From Eledone cirrhosa (Eukaryota > Mollusca > Cephalopoda > Octopoda > Eledonidae), in the NCBI GenBank assembly GCA_964016885.1, contig OZ024743.1, forward strand, positions 189,525,853 through 189,589,852: a stretch of DNA of 64,000 bases. Direction: 5' to 3'. The notes below the pieces were generated by a model, which worked only from the letters and a program-made list of their open reading frames with translations, did no database searches and was not told the DNA's origin. Below are positions 23,748 to 33,189 of this stretch, piece after piece; positions within the stretch are counted from its first letter, which is position 1, and the number at the start of each line of letters is the position of its first letter. The position numbers and the translations under genes were made by a program.

Positions 23748-23752
<5 letters not shown>
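23370..23752 (-). pseudogene. Penelope-like element GIY-YIG endonuclease fragment
   Basis: The minus frame reads NPRINCKTRNVVYSIRC, then TTTYIGETARSIGERINQH: the two strands of the GIY-YIG fold (YSI and YIG), the following Arg residues and His, as in the C-terminal endonuclease of PLEs. Cys residues flank the first strand, as in PLE-type nucleases. At about 23585-23600 the frame shifts; the next frame continues NGSVLYEHARQQHDG, then IEIRIISKHRNDPADRQIRE and ASEIEIRRPK, the usual C-terminus. The upstream end is cut by a TA tract at 23752, so no reverse transcriptase remains. GIY-YIG nicks the target for PLE retrotransposition; this copy is dead. Confidence 0.85.
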
Positions 23753-23805
<53 letters not shown>

Positions 23806-23822
23806 CATATATATATATATTT
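23752..23822. repeat. (TA)n microsatellite
   Basis: Pure TA run with tatgta interruptions at the junction between the PLE fragment and the next family A piece. Confidence 0.95.
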
Positions 23823-23824
23823 AT

Positions 23825-24057
23825 TAAAATTAAAGTTTAAGCAAAGAATCGCTGCTTTCACCCTTAACGGGATCTTCTGAAACTAACAAAGTCAATCTGT
23901 AAACGCAGAAGTGGATATTTCAAAAAACGCACCGATTCTTTGCTAAAACTTTAATCTGTTATTTTAATAAATATTTGCTCTACGGTTCTTATATATTTGA
24001 TATATATTTATCCTTATCGAGCCCTCTTTGGATTTTAGTCTTCAAATTTATTATTAT

Positions 24058-24062
<5 letters not shown>
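23825..24062. mobile_element. Family A element, rearranged short copy
   Basis: The left segment (23832-23930) is the minus-orientation terminal unit including caaagaatcgctgctttcac. The right segment (23935-24062) is a plus-orientation end that runs out through atttgctctacggttcttat and the outer terminus to aatttattattattac. The interior has been deleted. The hammerhead-like motif is present on the minus strand at about 23832-23905. Confidence 0.65.

Positions 24063-24126
<64 letters not shown>
24062..24126. repeat. (TA)n microsatellite
   Basis: Uninterrupted TA run separating family A from family B repeats. Confidence 0.95.
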
Positions 24127-24128
<2 letters not shown>

Positions 24129-24295
24129 GAAGTTTTTCCATAGAAAAGGTAAACGAAAAGAGTGTGCTTTATGTATGCTACAGAGCTTTTTAGTTATGTA
24201 ATAAACAACATAAGATAATTAATTCATTTACCAATGGTTTCTTGATGACAGATACTTATGTCTGTCTTCATTCATCAGATAATGTTTTTATTATA
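24127..24295 (-). mobile_element. Family B repeat with hammerhead, minus orientation
   Basis: Shares ordered blocks with 37775-38060: tttccatagaaaaggtaa, tgctttatgtatgctacaga, ataaacaacataagataatt and catttaccaatggtttc. It lies between TA tracts, has no coding capacity, and carries the ribozyme motif at its right side. A PLE-mobilised non-autonomous repeat is likely. Confidence 0.6.
24222..24286 (-). ncRNA. Hammerhead ribozyme motif, family B, slightly decayed
   Basis: The minus strand has an intact CTGATGA and an intact GAAA. Stem II is GACAGA/TCTGTC plus TGA/TCA. Stem III is ACC-ATT-GGT with A15.1-U16.1 closed, and H17 = A. Stem I (CATT with AATG) is interrupted by a 2-base insertion next to the core, which probably weakens it. 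Confidence 0.6.
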
Positions 24296-24705
24296 TATAT
24301 ATATATATCATCATCATCATCATCATCAACGTTTAACGTCCGTGTTCCATGCTTGCATGGGTTTGGACGGGGGTAGTCCCACTTGAGGCAAGAGTGATTG
24401 TCTTGCTCGCATAGGACTGTCTGGCAGGTTTTCTACAGTTGGATGCCCTTCCTAACACCAACCACATTTACAGTGTGTGTCTGGGAGGTTTTTACCGTGT
24501 TGCCTACACGGCCACATTACAGCGTGGACTGTGTGTTTTTTTGTCGTGACACCTACACGATCTCATTTGTTTCGGCCTCGATGGCGCGGCACCAACATAA
24601 CTTTACATAGAACGGGGTGGTGTGGATCGGGTGGGGGTGGTGGTGGTGGGACGGGGTGTATTTTGTTAGAGATGCCTACTGGCTGGAGTAGGTTTTACTA
24701 TATAT

Positions 24706-24996
24706 TTAGGTAAGGCGGGTCTTCTCTGTTACTGAGTACCGCCAAAGGTCTCGGTCCAGTGACATTGTCTTGGAGAGGTGTAAGTGTGTGATGTCGGAGT
24801 TTATCAGCTCGTCCCAGGTTTTTCTAGGTCTGCCTATTCCGTGACTACCGTCTATCTTTATTGCCCTGCACTTTGTTATACAGCTATCGACTTTCATGCG
24901 CATCACGTGTCCATACCAACGTGTCCTTCTCTCGAGTAAACAACATCTGATCCCTCTTATCTCTAATTTTTTCCTTAGTTCGTTTATGCTTTGTGT
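24706..24996 (-). pseudogene. Out-of-frame C-terminal end of the LINE ORF
   Basis: Continuation of the 1,053-aa frame after a single-base deletion. The other copy reads NIRERQSINEL (cgaacgacaaagc on its minus strand), whereas here cgaacacaaagc gives NIREHKA and a stop at 24984. Beyond it the +1 frame reads RTRWYGHVMRM, DGSHGIGRPRKTWDELI and SLDRDLWRYSV, ending TRLT-stop at 24706. These roughly 95 residues are conserved in the copies at 7.2 and 49.4 kb, so the true ORF was about 1,150 codons from Met1 or 1,060 from Met91. Confidence 0.85.
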
Positions 24997-27900
24997 TCAC
25001 GTATATTACTGTTACACATCCAGCGGAGCATGCAAGCTTCGTTCCTCTCTAGTCTGCGTATATCCTCTGCACACAATGCCCAGGTCTCACTGCCATGCAG
25101 CATTGCTGTTCGTATGCAGGCATCGTACAACCTGCCTTTCATTTTTAGTGAGAACCCTTTAGCAGCTAATAGTGGTATAAGCTCTCTGAACTTTTTCCAA
25201 CCAGTTCTGACTCTAGCTACAGTACTTTCAGAGCACCCTCCCCCACTGCTGATTTTATCGCCCAGGTAACGGAAGCTGTCCACTATTTCTATAGAACCCT
25301 CTGCGCAATTGAAAGAGCTAGTAGTTTGTGGGCACTTGCTGCTACTTATTGCACCAGAGCACCGGCCACATGTAAAATCTATGTTCTTAGTTAGCTTACC
25401 TGTGATCCCACTACATCTTTTATGCACCCATACTTTGCATTTAGGACATAAAATGGAGTTTCTACCTACGCCTTTCCTACACACCGAGCACGACCATTTC
25501 CCAGAAGGGACCCCCGCCTTGTTTTCTTTCCTACAAACTAGTACTTTGGTCTTAGCCAGGTTAATTTTAAGTTCTTTTGACTCTAGGCCGTGCTTCCATG
25601 TTTGGAATTTCTTCTCTAGCTCGGCCATTGATTCCGCTATGAGTGTCAGGTCGTCTGCGTATAGGAGTTCCCATGGGCAGCCTGTCTTGAACTCCTCTGT
25701 TATAGCCTGAAGGGCAATAATAAATAGTAGTGGACTGAGAACAGAGCCCTGATGGACGCCAACTTTTACGCTAAACTCTTCACTATATTCGTTGTTAATT
25801 CTAACCTTGCTGACTGTTTCTTTATACATGGCTTGTATAGCCCTCACAAGCCATTCGTCAACGCCTAGTTTTCTAAGAGCCCACCAGATAATGGAGCGGG
25901 GGACTCTGTCGAAGGCTTTCTCCAAGTCGACAAAAGCTAAGTAGAGGGGTTTACCTTTAGCTAGGTACTTCTCCTGTAGTTGTCGTACTATGAAAAGAGC
26001 GTCTGTGGTACTTTTGCCTGACACAAACCCGAACTGCATTTCATCTAGGTCAATTCTCTCTCTGATTAGTTGCGCTATTACTTTTTCCGTGACCTTCATG
26101 ACCTGGTTGATTAATTTAATGCCTCTATAGTTACTCCTATCTAGGGCGTCTCCTTTACCCTTATAACAGTTAACGATGATGCTGCTATGCCAGTCCTTCG
26201 GAACAACCCCATTCTGTACGACTTGGTTAACTATGCGGGTGACCATGGTGTGTCCCACCGTGCCAGATGCCTTCAGCATCTCAGCAACTATTTCCGAAGG
26301 CCCAGCCGCCTTACCAGTCTTCATATCCTTGATTGCCTTACTTATTATACTCCCCTCGACTAACACTGCTGGTCCCTCTATTGGGTCGATATGGGGGAGA
26401 CTGCCTTTCTCCCAATTATTCTCCTCATTTAGTAGCCTTTCATAGTGACACTTCCAAGCTACCTTCTTATCAGCGTCGGTGATGGCAAGTGTGCCATCGT
26501 CGTTTAGTACACACTTCTCCCCGACAATATCACGGTTTTCCTTGACGCATTGCCTAGCAATCCTGAACACCTCACGTTTTTGGTCATCGCGTTGTAGAAC
26601 ATGCTTGAACTTTCTTTCCTCAGCTTCCCTTCTTGCTAAGTACACTTGTCTCCTAGCTTCCCTCCTGGCCACTTGATAGTCCTCTCTACTTCCCCCATCC
26701 CGACATACTTTCCAAGCCTGCTTTTTGGCCTTAATTGACCCCTCCACCTTACTGTTCCACCACCATGTTACTCTCCTCCTGCCTACAGGCCTGCTCCAGC
26801 CACAGACCTCGTCTGTCGCCAACAGCAGGTTTGCTTTCAGAAATTCCCACTCTCCCTCTATATTGTCCGACTCTAAATGTTCTTCCTTACTGTCGAAAGC
26901 ATCAAGTAATATGCTTTGAAATTTATTCCTGGCTGTGGGGTCCTTTAGCTTCCATATTTTCCTCCTGAGGATAGTCCTCTTCTGTTGTCGAGTACGTCTC
27001 GTCCTGACTATGAGGTCGCTAATTATCAGTCTATGTTGGGAGGTGCATTCTTCATGGGGGAGGGATTTAGTGTTAACAACAGACACTCTGTCACGTCTTC
27101 TGGTAAGGATATAATCTACCTGGCTTGTGTGTTCCCCGGATCTATAGGTGATCAGGTGATTGTCACGTTTTTTGAAGTTAGTGTTACAGATAGTTAGGTT
27201 ATTTGCATCACAGAATTCCAGGATTCTGGCGCCTTCCTCATTTCTAGTACCAAACCCATAGCCTCCATGGATTTCGTCGTAGCCGTCACAATGTTGTCCA
27301 ACGTGACCATTTAGGTCGCCTGCGATAATTATATAGTCACTGTCGGATATTTGGGAGGTAGTTAGCATCAGTGTCTCATAGAATCTGTCTTTTATAGTGC
27401 CGGGCAGTCCGGATTGGGGTGCGTACGCAGATATTACTGTCACCGTAGTTCTATTGAGGACAAGTCGTATTTTAATTATTCTGTCGTTCACTCTATTTAC
27501 GTCTATTATCTTATCTGCCCACTTTTCTGCTACCATGATTCCTACTCCACCCAGCCCATCGTCGTTTCCCACCCAGAAAAGCTTATAACATCGTTTTTTA
27601 CCCTCAATGAACCTAGCAGACCCATCCCTCCACCTGGTCTCTTGAATACAACAAACATCGACCTCCTTACGTTCAAGCATCTCTACAACCTCGTTAGCGC
27701 GACCCTTTAGGGTGCCTACATTTATGGTACCAACTCTGAAGTTTTGGATTGCGTTTGGGGGTTGGGGGCGGTGAGGGGCGGGGGGCGATGGGGTTATGTT
27801 AGCCGTCCGCGGTCGAAACAATGAGGAGTGCTCGCATTCTCGTCCAAGAGGTGAATTTGTCTTTATCTTTGGCATTGTCGCTGAGCGTCCAGATTTTTCT

Positions 27901-28145
27901 CTCTCACCTCCACTCTCCAGGATTCCGCAGTCCATCCATCCATCATATATCGTATATCGAAAGGCAACCAGGCAAGCGATAGTATAGGCCTCTGGTTTCT
28001 GATTGGTCCGCGTAATAATACTGGTGATGCGTGGGGGCTCTGTTTTATGATTGGTCCACGTAATAGCAATGGTGGGGGTGGGAGGGAGGGGTGTTGGGTA
28101 GCTAGCAAGAAGGTAATGATTGAGTGGGGTCCATGCATTTAACAA
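24984..28145 (-). CDS. LINE ORF: APE endonuclease, reverse transcriptase, PHD-type finger (3'-frameshifted)
   Basis: 1,053-aa open frame. Residues about 136-380 are an apurinic-type endonuclease: TINVGTL, CIQETRW (Glu169), SAYAPQ, GDLNGH, SQVDYIL and SQHRLI. Residues about 590-850 are the reverse transcriptase: FVDLEKAFDR (motif A, Asp740), HQGSVLSPLLF (motif B) and YADD at 829-832. Residues 886-929 form a C4HC3 finger (C886, C889, C900, C903, H908, C911, C926, C929), the PHD spacing. The product would nick target DNA and copy its RNA there. Met91 (27875) is a more likely start than Met1, since the first 90 codons overlap the CCAAT boxes and monomer repeat. Similar proteins are often labelled craniofacial development protein 2-like. 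The frame ends early because of a one-base loss; otherwise the domains look intact. Confidence 0.9.
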   Translation of the reverse strand: MLNAWTPLNHYLLASYPTPLPPTPTIAITWTNHKTEPPRITSIITRTNQKPEAYTIACLVAFRYTIYDGWMDCGILESGGEREKSGRSATMPKIKTNSPLGRECEHSSLFRPRTANITPSPPAPHRPQPPNAIQNFRVGTINVGTLKGRANEVVEMLERKEVDVCCIQETRWRDGSARFIEGKKRCYKLFWVGNDDGLGGVGIMVAEKWADKIIDVNRVNDRIIKIRLVLNRTTVTVISAYAPQSGLPGTIKDRFYETLMLTTSQISDSDYIIIAGDLNGHVGQHCDGYDEIHGGYGFGTRNEEGARILEFCDANNLTICNTNFKKRDNHLITYRSGEHTSQVDYILTRRRDRVSVVNTKSLPHEECTSQHRLIISDLIVRTRRTRQQKRTILRRKIWKLKDPTARNKFQSILLDAFDSKEEHLESDNIEGEWEFLKANLLLATDEVCGWSRPVGRRRVTWWWNSKVEGSIKAKKQAWKVCRDGGSREDYQVARREARRQVYLARREAEERKFKHVLQRDDQKREVFRIARQCVKENRDIVGEKCVLNDDGTLAITDADKKVAWKCHYERLLNEENNWEKGSLPHIDPIEGPAVLVEGSIISKAIKDMKTGKAAGPSEIVAEMLKASGTVGHTMVTRIVNQVVQNGVVPKDWHSSIIVNCYKGKGDALDRSNYRGIKLINQVMKVTEKVIAQLIRERIDLDEMQFGFVSGKSTTDALFIVRQLQEKYLAKGKPLYLAFVDLEKAFDRVPRSIIWWALRKLGVDEWLVRAIQAMYKETVSKVRINNEYSEEFSVKVGVHQGSVLSPLLFIIALQAITEEFKTGCPWELLYADDLTLIAESMAELEKKFQTWKHGLESKELKINLAKTKVLVCRKENKAGVPSGKWSCSVCRKGVGRNSILCPKCKVWVHKRCSGITGKLTKNIDFTCGRCSGAISSSKCPQTTSSFNCAEGSIEIVDSFRYLGDKISSGGGCSESTVARVRTGWKKFRELIPLLAAKGFSLKMKGRLYDACIRTAMLHGSETWALCAEDIRRLERNEACMLRWMCNSNIREHKA
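27995..28060 (-). promoter_or_regulatory. Twin CCAAT boxes ahead of the LINE ORF
   Basis: The minus strand has GGACCAATCA twice, at about 28048-28057 and 28000-28009, 48 bp apart, 125-180 bp upstream of Met91. CCAAT boxes are Pol II promoter elements, and a LINE needs an internal promoter. A start at Met91 would leave them in the 5' UTR. This is inference from motif and position only. Confidence 0.4.
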
Positions 28146-28317
28146 GCGATTAACAAAAATACAAAATTTGTTCTGTTAAATACGTCCAAAAACCTACGTA
28201 TTTAGCAATTAATAGAAACAGAAAATGTAGTTTGTTTTAGCGATAGATTGGCTATTTGGACTTGATACGAAATATGGATTGTTTTGAAAATACGCTAGAA
28301 TTAAGATTTGTGGAGGG

Positions 28318-28352
<35 letters not shown>

Positions 28353-29537
28353 AGTCTGTACATTACGTTTACATGAATATCGTGTGGTCAGCAAGCAATG
28401 AAATGAAATTTGGCGAAGTGAATTCCTATCATATATTTATAGGGAGAGAGAGAGAGTGAGAGAGAGCGAGGGGAGGGGGCCACATGATGGCTGTGAGTGT
28501 TAGGCGTTTGACCGCCCCGTGCCTTCGAAGAAGGAAGAAGGAAAGGATTTTGTTTTTTTTGTTTTGAAGATACGCTAGAATTAGGGATTGGGGTTTGAAA
28601 ATACGTTAGGAATTAAGGTTTGAAAATAGCTAGCAAGAAGGTAATGATTGAGTGGGGTCCATGCATTTAACAAGCGATTAACAAAAATACAAAATTTGTT
28701 CTGTTAAATACGTCCAAAAACCTACGTATTTAGCAATTAATAGAAACAGAAAATGTAGTTTGTTTTAGCGATAGATTGGCTATTTGGACTTGATACGAAA
28801 TATGGATTGTTTTGAAAATACGCTAGAATTAAGATTTGTGGAGGGAGAGGAGAGAGAGAGAGAGAGAGAGATGAAGTCTGTACATTACGTTTACATGAAT
28901 ATCGTGTGGTCAGCAAGCAATGAAATGAAATTTGGCGAAGTGAATTCCTATCATATATTTATAGGGAGAGAGAGAGAGTGAGAGAGAGCGAGGGGAGGGG
29001 GCCACATGATGGCTGTGAGTGTTAGGCGTTTGACCGCCCCGTGCCTTCGAAGAAGGAAGAAGGAAAGGATTTTGTTTTTTTTGTTTTGAAGATACGCTAG
29101 AATTAGGGATTGGGGTTTGAAAATACGTTAGGAATTAAGGTTTGAAAATAGCTAGCAAGAAGGTAATGGTTGAGTGGGGTCCATGCATTTAACAAGCGAT
29201 TAACAAAAATACAAAATTTGTTCTGTTAAATACGTCCAAAAACCTACGTATTTAGCAATTAATAGAAACAGAAAATGTAGTTTGTTTTAGCGATAGATTG
29301 GCTATTTGGACTTGATACGAAATATGGATTGTTTTGAAAATACGCTAGAATTAAGATTTGTGGAGGGAGAGGAGAGAGAGAGAGAGAGAGAGAGATGAAG
29401 TCTGTACATTACGTTTACATGAATATCGTGTGGACAGCAAGCAATGAAATGAAATTTGGCGAAGTGAATTCCTATCATATATTTATAGGGAGAGAGTGAG
29501 AGAGAGCGAGGGGAGGGGGCCACATGATGGCTGTGAA
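28098..29537. repeat. Three tandem ~525-bp monomers at the LINE 5' end
   Basis: Units begin at gctagcaagaaggtaatg near 28098, 28627 and 29148 (periods about 529 and 521 bp); the third ends at about 29537. Each has gattggctatttggacttga, a (GA)n tract of differing length, cattacgtttacatgaatat, a second (GA)n tract and ggccacatgatggctgtga. Units differ almost only in GA length and a few bases (gtggtca versus gtggaca). The small plus-strand frames repeated in every unit (for example 28256-28459) are by-products. The arrangement recalls the promoter monomers of mouse L1, but promoter activity is unproven. Confidence 0.8.
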
Positions 29538-29540
29538 GTT

Positions 29541-32500
29541 CATATGAATTGTTGGATCTCTGTTAGTTGTGAAAAGTGTTTCAGTTGTTTAAACTATGGA
29601 ACAACCTGTTTGTGAAATTATAGTGCAATTGACTGAGCATTCCCCAGACTGTTCTTTGAATTTCAAGTATAACTCATGTTTGCCATTTGACACAATCAGC
29701 TATTGAGAATGATAATTTCAAGCTTACATTGTGAGTCTAATACCCTTAACACTATGCCATGCACATTCATATATATGAATGTATATACATGATCATTTAC
29801 ATACAACTAACTATGTATGTGTGCATTATTGCATATAGATATTATGTGAGTGTGTGTGTGTGTAACTGTCAGTGTGAGTGAGTAAGAAAACTTTGATTTG
29901 CCATAATGTTGGATGAGTTTCAGCAGGAAGTGATAAACTTCCCATAACAAAGTTTTAATGGTCTTCTGGACAATGGTAAGTATTTGTTGCTGAAATAAAG
30001 ACAGAGATTCAGTTATAAGACACTTCCTTTTTATTTATTTATTCATAGATTTTTATTTATATATTTATTATTTTTTTGTTTGTTTTTTCTTATAGTGTAG
30101 TTTTATGTTTATTTTCAGTTTGGTTGATGCTAACAACTCAACAATAATAACTTTTGCTTTAAGTTCTGCTTCTACTTTATGTTCACCCATCTCACCAACC
30201 CACTAGTAACCCATCTAGTCAGCTAATAATCCATCTATATGTATGTGCATATGTATATATTTATGTTTGTATCTATGTACATTCACATGTATATTTGTAT
30301 ACATGTGTGTTTATGTGTATATATATTTATGTATGAATGTATGTATGTGTACATGTGTGTTTATGTGTGTATGACTGGAAATAATTTATGATATGGGTTC
30401 ATGATATTTTACAAACACTTTTACTCTAGTGATTTAAATTCCATCATAGTAGTTTTAATAACATTTTACTAATGTACATTTTACAGTCAAATATTTTCCT
30501 GTGAAACTGTAATGAAGCAAAGTTTGTGACGGCGAATAATGGTTGTTTAATAACCTTTTTTTAGAATTCTTAATTTACAAAAGTCTTTCAAAATTATTTT
30601 AGAATTTAGTTATAACTCAGTAGTTTATTAATTTAACCCTCATTGTTATATGTAAACCAAATTTTAGAATTTGAGTGTGTAGTACTTTATCATTTTTATG
30701 TAAGTATGATTGTTACTTTAAATTATACATATTTTTAGTGTATGCAAATATTCTAATAATTCAAATTACACTTCAAAGGAAATGCTATTTGCTTATAGAA
30801 AGAAAGGAAACATTGACAAATATAGTTTTTTTATATACTAAAAGATGGTTTGAAAAGCTTGGATCAGTTGCTTGCTCAATCAGTGTTCAACTGAGACTAA
30901 ATAATTGTTTCTAACAAGAGGAAAGTTAATTATATTGACCCCATTATTTGAATGGTACTTTATTTCATCTATCCAGAAAGGATGAAAGGCAAAGTTAACC
31001 TCAGTGTGATTTAAACTCAAAATGTATAGATAAAGTCAGAACAAATAACATAATGGTGTTTTATCCAATGCTCTTATCAAATCTGCCAATCCATCACCTT
31101 ACCAGGGGCTAAATAATTATTTTTTGTATTGCATCAAGGCCAGTTATTTGGGGGAAGGGGAATGTCGATTATATTTATTGTATCAACTGCTGAAGGTTGA
31201 AACGCAAAGTTAACTTTGTCAGGAATTGAACTGTGAACATAAGCTGGGGTTAAATAATAACAACTAATCTGAACTATGTGAATATGTAAGCCATAACTGG
31301 CTGAGTTAATTAATTATAACACTTCACTGTAAAAAATAACAACTTGTATCTGTGATTAATCAAAAGAAATCGTAATATTAAAAATACCATTCAGTGATTA
31401 AGTAAATACAAGTAATTAAGTGTCAAAACAAAGAAAGTTTCATCATTATCTTCATCATAATCATCATTACTTTTATCATCATCATCACCTTTTCCACATC
31501 AAAATGATAATGGTCATATCATCAACACCACCACTATGATAACAATAACTCTGACCACCACCATTACTTTTATTATCATCACCTGCTCCTCCTACCTTCT
31601 TTGTTCTTGTGATTCTTATTGACTTTCTTTCAACACCTTTTATTGTTTTACTACTTTCAGTCAATGAACGGCATCTCCATTCAAATTATTTATGTTACTT
31701 ATATTTATCATTTATAGCTAGTTCTTGATTTATCATGATCGATATATTATATGGCTAGTGTTATCCCTTTTGATACCACCTTGGTTCTATGATGAAAAAT
31801 TGTTTATTTTAAAGGTGTTCATGTTTCAATTTAACCCTTCAATTATAATCTTTTGTACGAACCTTTTCTGAGATTATGTTTCAAATACCAACTAAAGAAT
31901 AATTTCTAATTTACACACAAGGCCACCAAATATGGAGGAAAAAGAAAGTTGATTAACACTTGATGGGTACCTTATGTTATTGATTCCCCACTTCTGAGGG
32001 ATGAAAGGCAAAGTTGACCATGGCAGAATCTGAACTCAGGACAACCACCAAATAAATAAAGAGATATTAATCATATTAAATGCTTCTGAACTTTGATTAA
32101 TTTAAAAATTAATTAAGAAATCATAGTTAGTGAATTTCATTGAAACTTTAGTAACAAAAGTGTTAAAGGGAAGAAAGGGAAGTTCATCTATACTAGCATA
32201 GAATAAACAGAATCCTGCAATAAATTCATTGCTGCTTCATAATATTTTTTTCTTAAATAATATGCGTCATCTTGCCTGTAAGATATAACATGATATCTGA
32301 TTTGCAACACTCCTTTGCACTTTACATCGCCACATTCTAGGTTTCTAAAAGCTAGAAACTAAGTCATTACAAATTTGGAGTTGATATTTACATTTTGTTA
32401 TAGGTGCACAGAGAGTGAATAAATAAATTATTAGCTTCCAGGTTGGTATCTGCTTAAGTAGCAATAATTTATTTTAAGCTGAAGATTGAAGATCAGTGTA

Positions 32501-32700
32501 GGAAGAAATTACCTTATATATAACATAAATAATACATTGTCTACATTTGATATAACACCATTTCTCTTCATTTAAATTTAACAATATGTTTTCTGCATTG
32601 CAACACTTTTATGTATAGTTGCAGTTCTTGTAGTAGATATGATTTATAGTTTACAAGTAGGCAGTAATTTCTAGAGAATTTATATGATTGTGAAAACATA
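29541..32700. other. No gene seen; decayed SINEs and simple repeats
   Basis: Minus-strand decayed tRNA-SINEs of the 51746 type are visible at about 30940-31100 (gaaaggcaaagttaacctca), 31180-31240 (aacgcaaagttaactttgtc) and 31960-32045 (ggatgaaaggcaaagttgac). At 31441-31590 there is an ATC/ACC-rich tract. TG/TA-rich stretches lie at 29845-29865 and 30235-30370. No frame above 80 codons is credible. Confidence 0.5.
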
Positions 32701-32715
32701 CATATGCTGAAATAT

Positions 32716-33150
32716 TCAAATGCATAGGCTTTCATTCCTTTCTCCTATATATAATATAAGCACAAAGCCAATGATGCTTAAGGAGAGAGGTGCCAATTCA
32801 TACAACACCTGTACTTTAAATGCATGCATGTGTACATGTGTGTATATATGTACATATATGTATATATTGTCTCTCTCTCCCTCCCTCACACACTCTCTCT
32901 CACTCTGACTCTCTATGTGTGTATATATATATATAAGCTTAAAAATGGAATGAGAGTTAGAAGAAAGCAAGAACAGGGGAGGGGAGGGGGGGGGGGTCAT
33001 CTTCAGTTGTCTCCTGGAGGTCTCGGATATTTCAATAATATATCTACCCCCAGGGCGTTCAATAACCGGGTAAATTATTGGGAAAAAGGAGGAGGGAGAG
33101 AAGGAAAATAAAAGGGAAAAGGGGAAAAGAGAAAACAGTGAAAAAAACAT
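32716..33150. repeat. CT/TG simple-sequence block with a G-rich purine tract
   Basis: Contains gtctctctctccctccctca, TG/TA runs, then an A/G-rich stretch with a G9 run near 32988 and gaaaaaggaggagggagaga. Part (cttaaaaatggaatgagagt, tctcggata) recurs at 41725-41810, so it includes a dispersed repeat. The 144-aa minus frame (32716-33150) is simple-sequence translation. Confidence 0.5.
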
Positions 33151-33189
33151 ATATATATATGTGTATATAAATTAAAATTGTCACTTTAT

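Larger units (their letters stand above)
24305..29540 (-). mobile_element. Near-complete RTE-type (APE) LINE with tandem 5' monomers
   Basis: Single-ORF non-LTR retrotransposon on the minus strand. From 5' to 3' it has three tandem monomers (28098-29537), a twin CCAAT-box region, an ORF with APE endonuclease, reverse transcriptase, PHD-type finger and C-terminal tail, a 3' UTR with a short internal duplication (24470-24560), and an (ATC)n tail at 24308-24328. It is broken only by a one-base deletion near 24994. Fragments of the same family occur at least seven more times in the window. Flanking target-site duplications could not be identified because the 3' side is TA/ATC repeat. Confidence 0.8.

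Noticed and set aside
25309..25710. Plus-strand frames (133 aa and others) across 24.9-28.0 kb
   Set aside because: They are antisense shadows of the LINE reverse transcriptase.
28256..28981. A 65-67-aa plus-strand frame repeated in each 525-bp monomer
   Set aside because: It is repeated only because the monomer is, runs through (GA)n and varies with its length; no domain or start context.
31441..31590. Short ATC repeats considered as a CRISPR-like array
   Set aside because: Simple trinucleotide sequence with no spacer structure, in an animal-type genome.
32716..33150. 144-aa minus-strand frame rich in Phe/Ser/Leu
   Set aside because: Derived from purine/pyrimidine simple sequence and TA/TG tracts.
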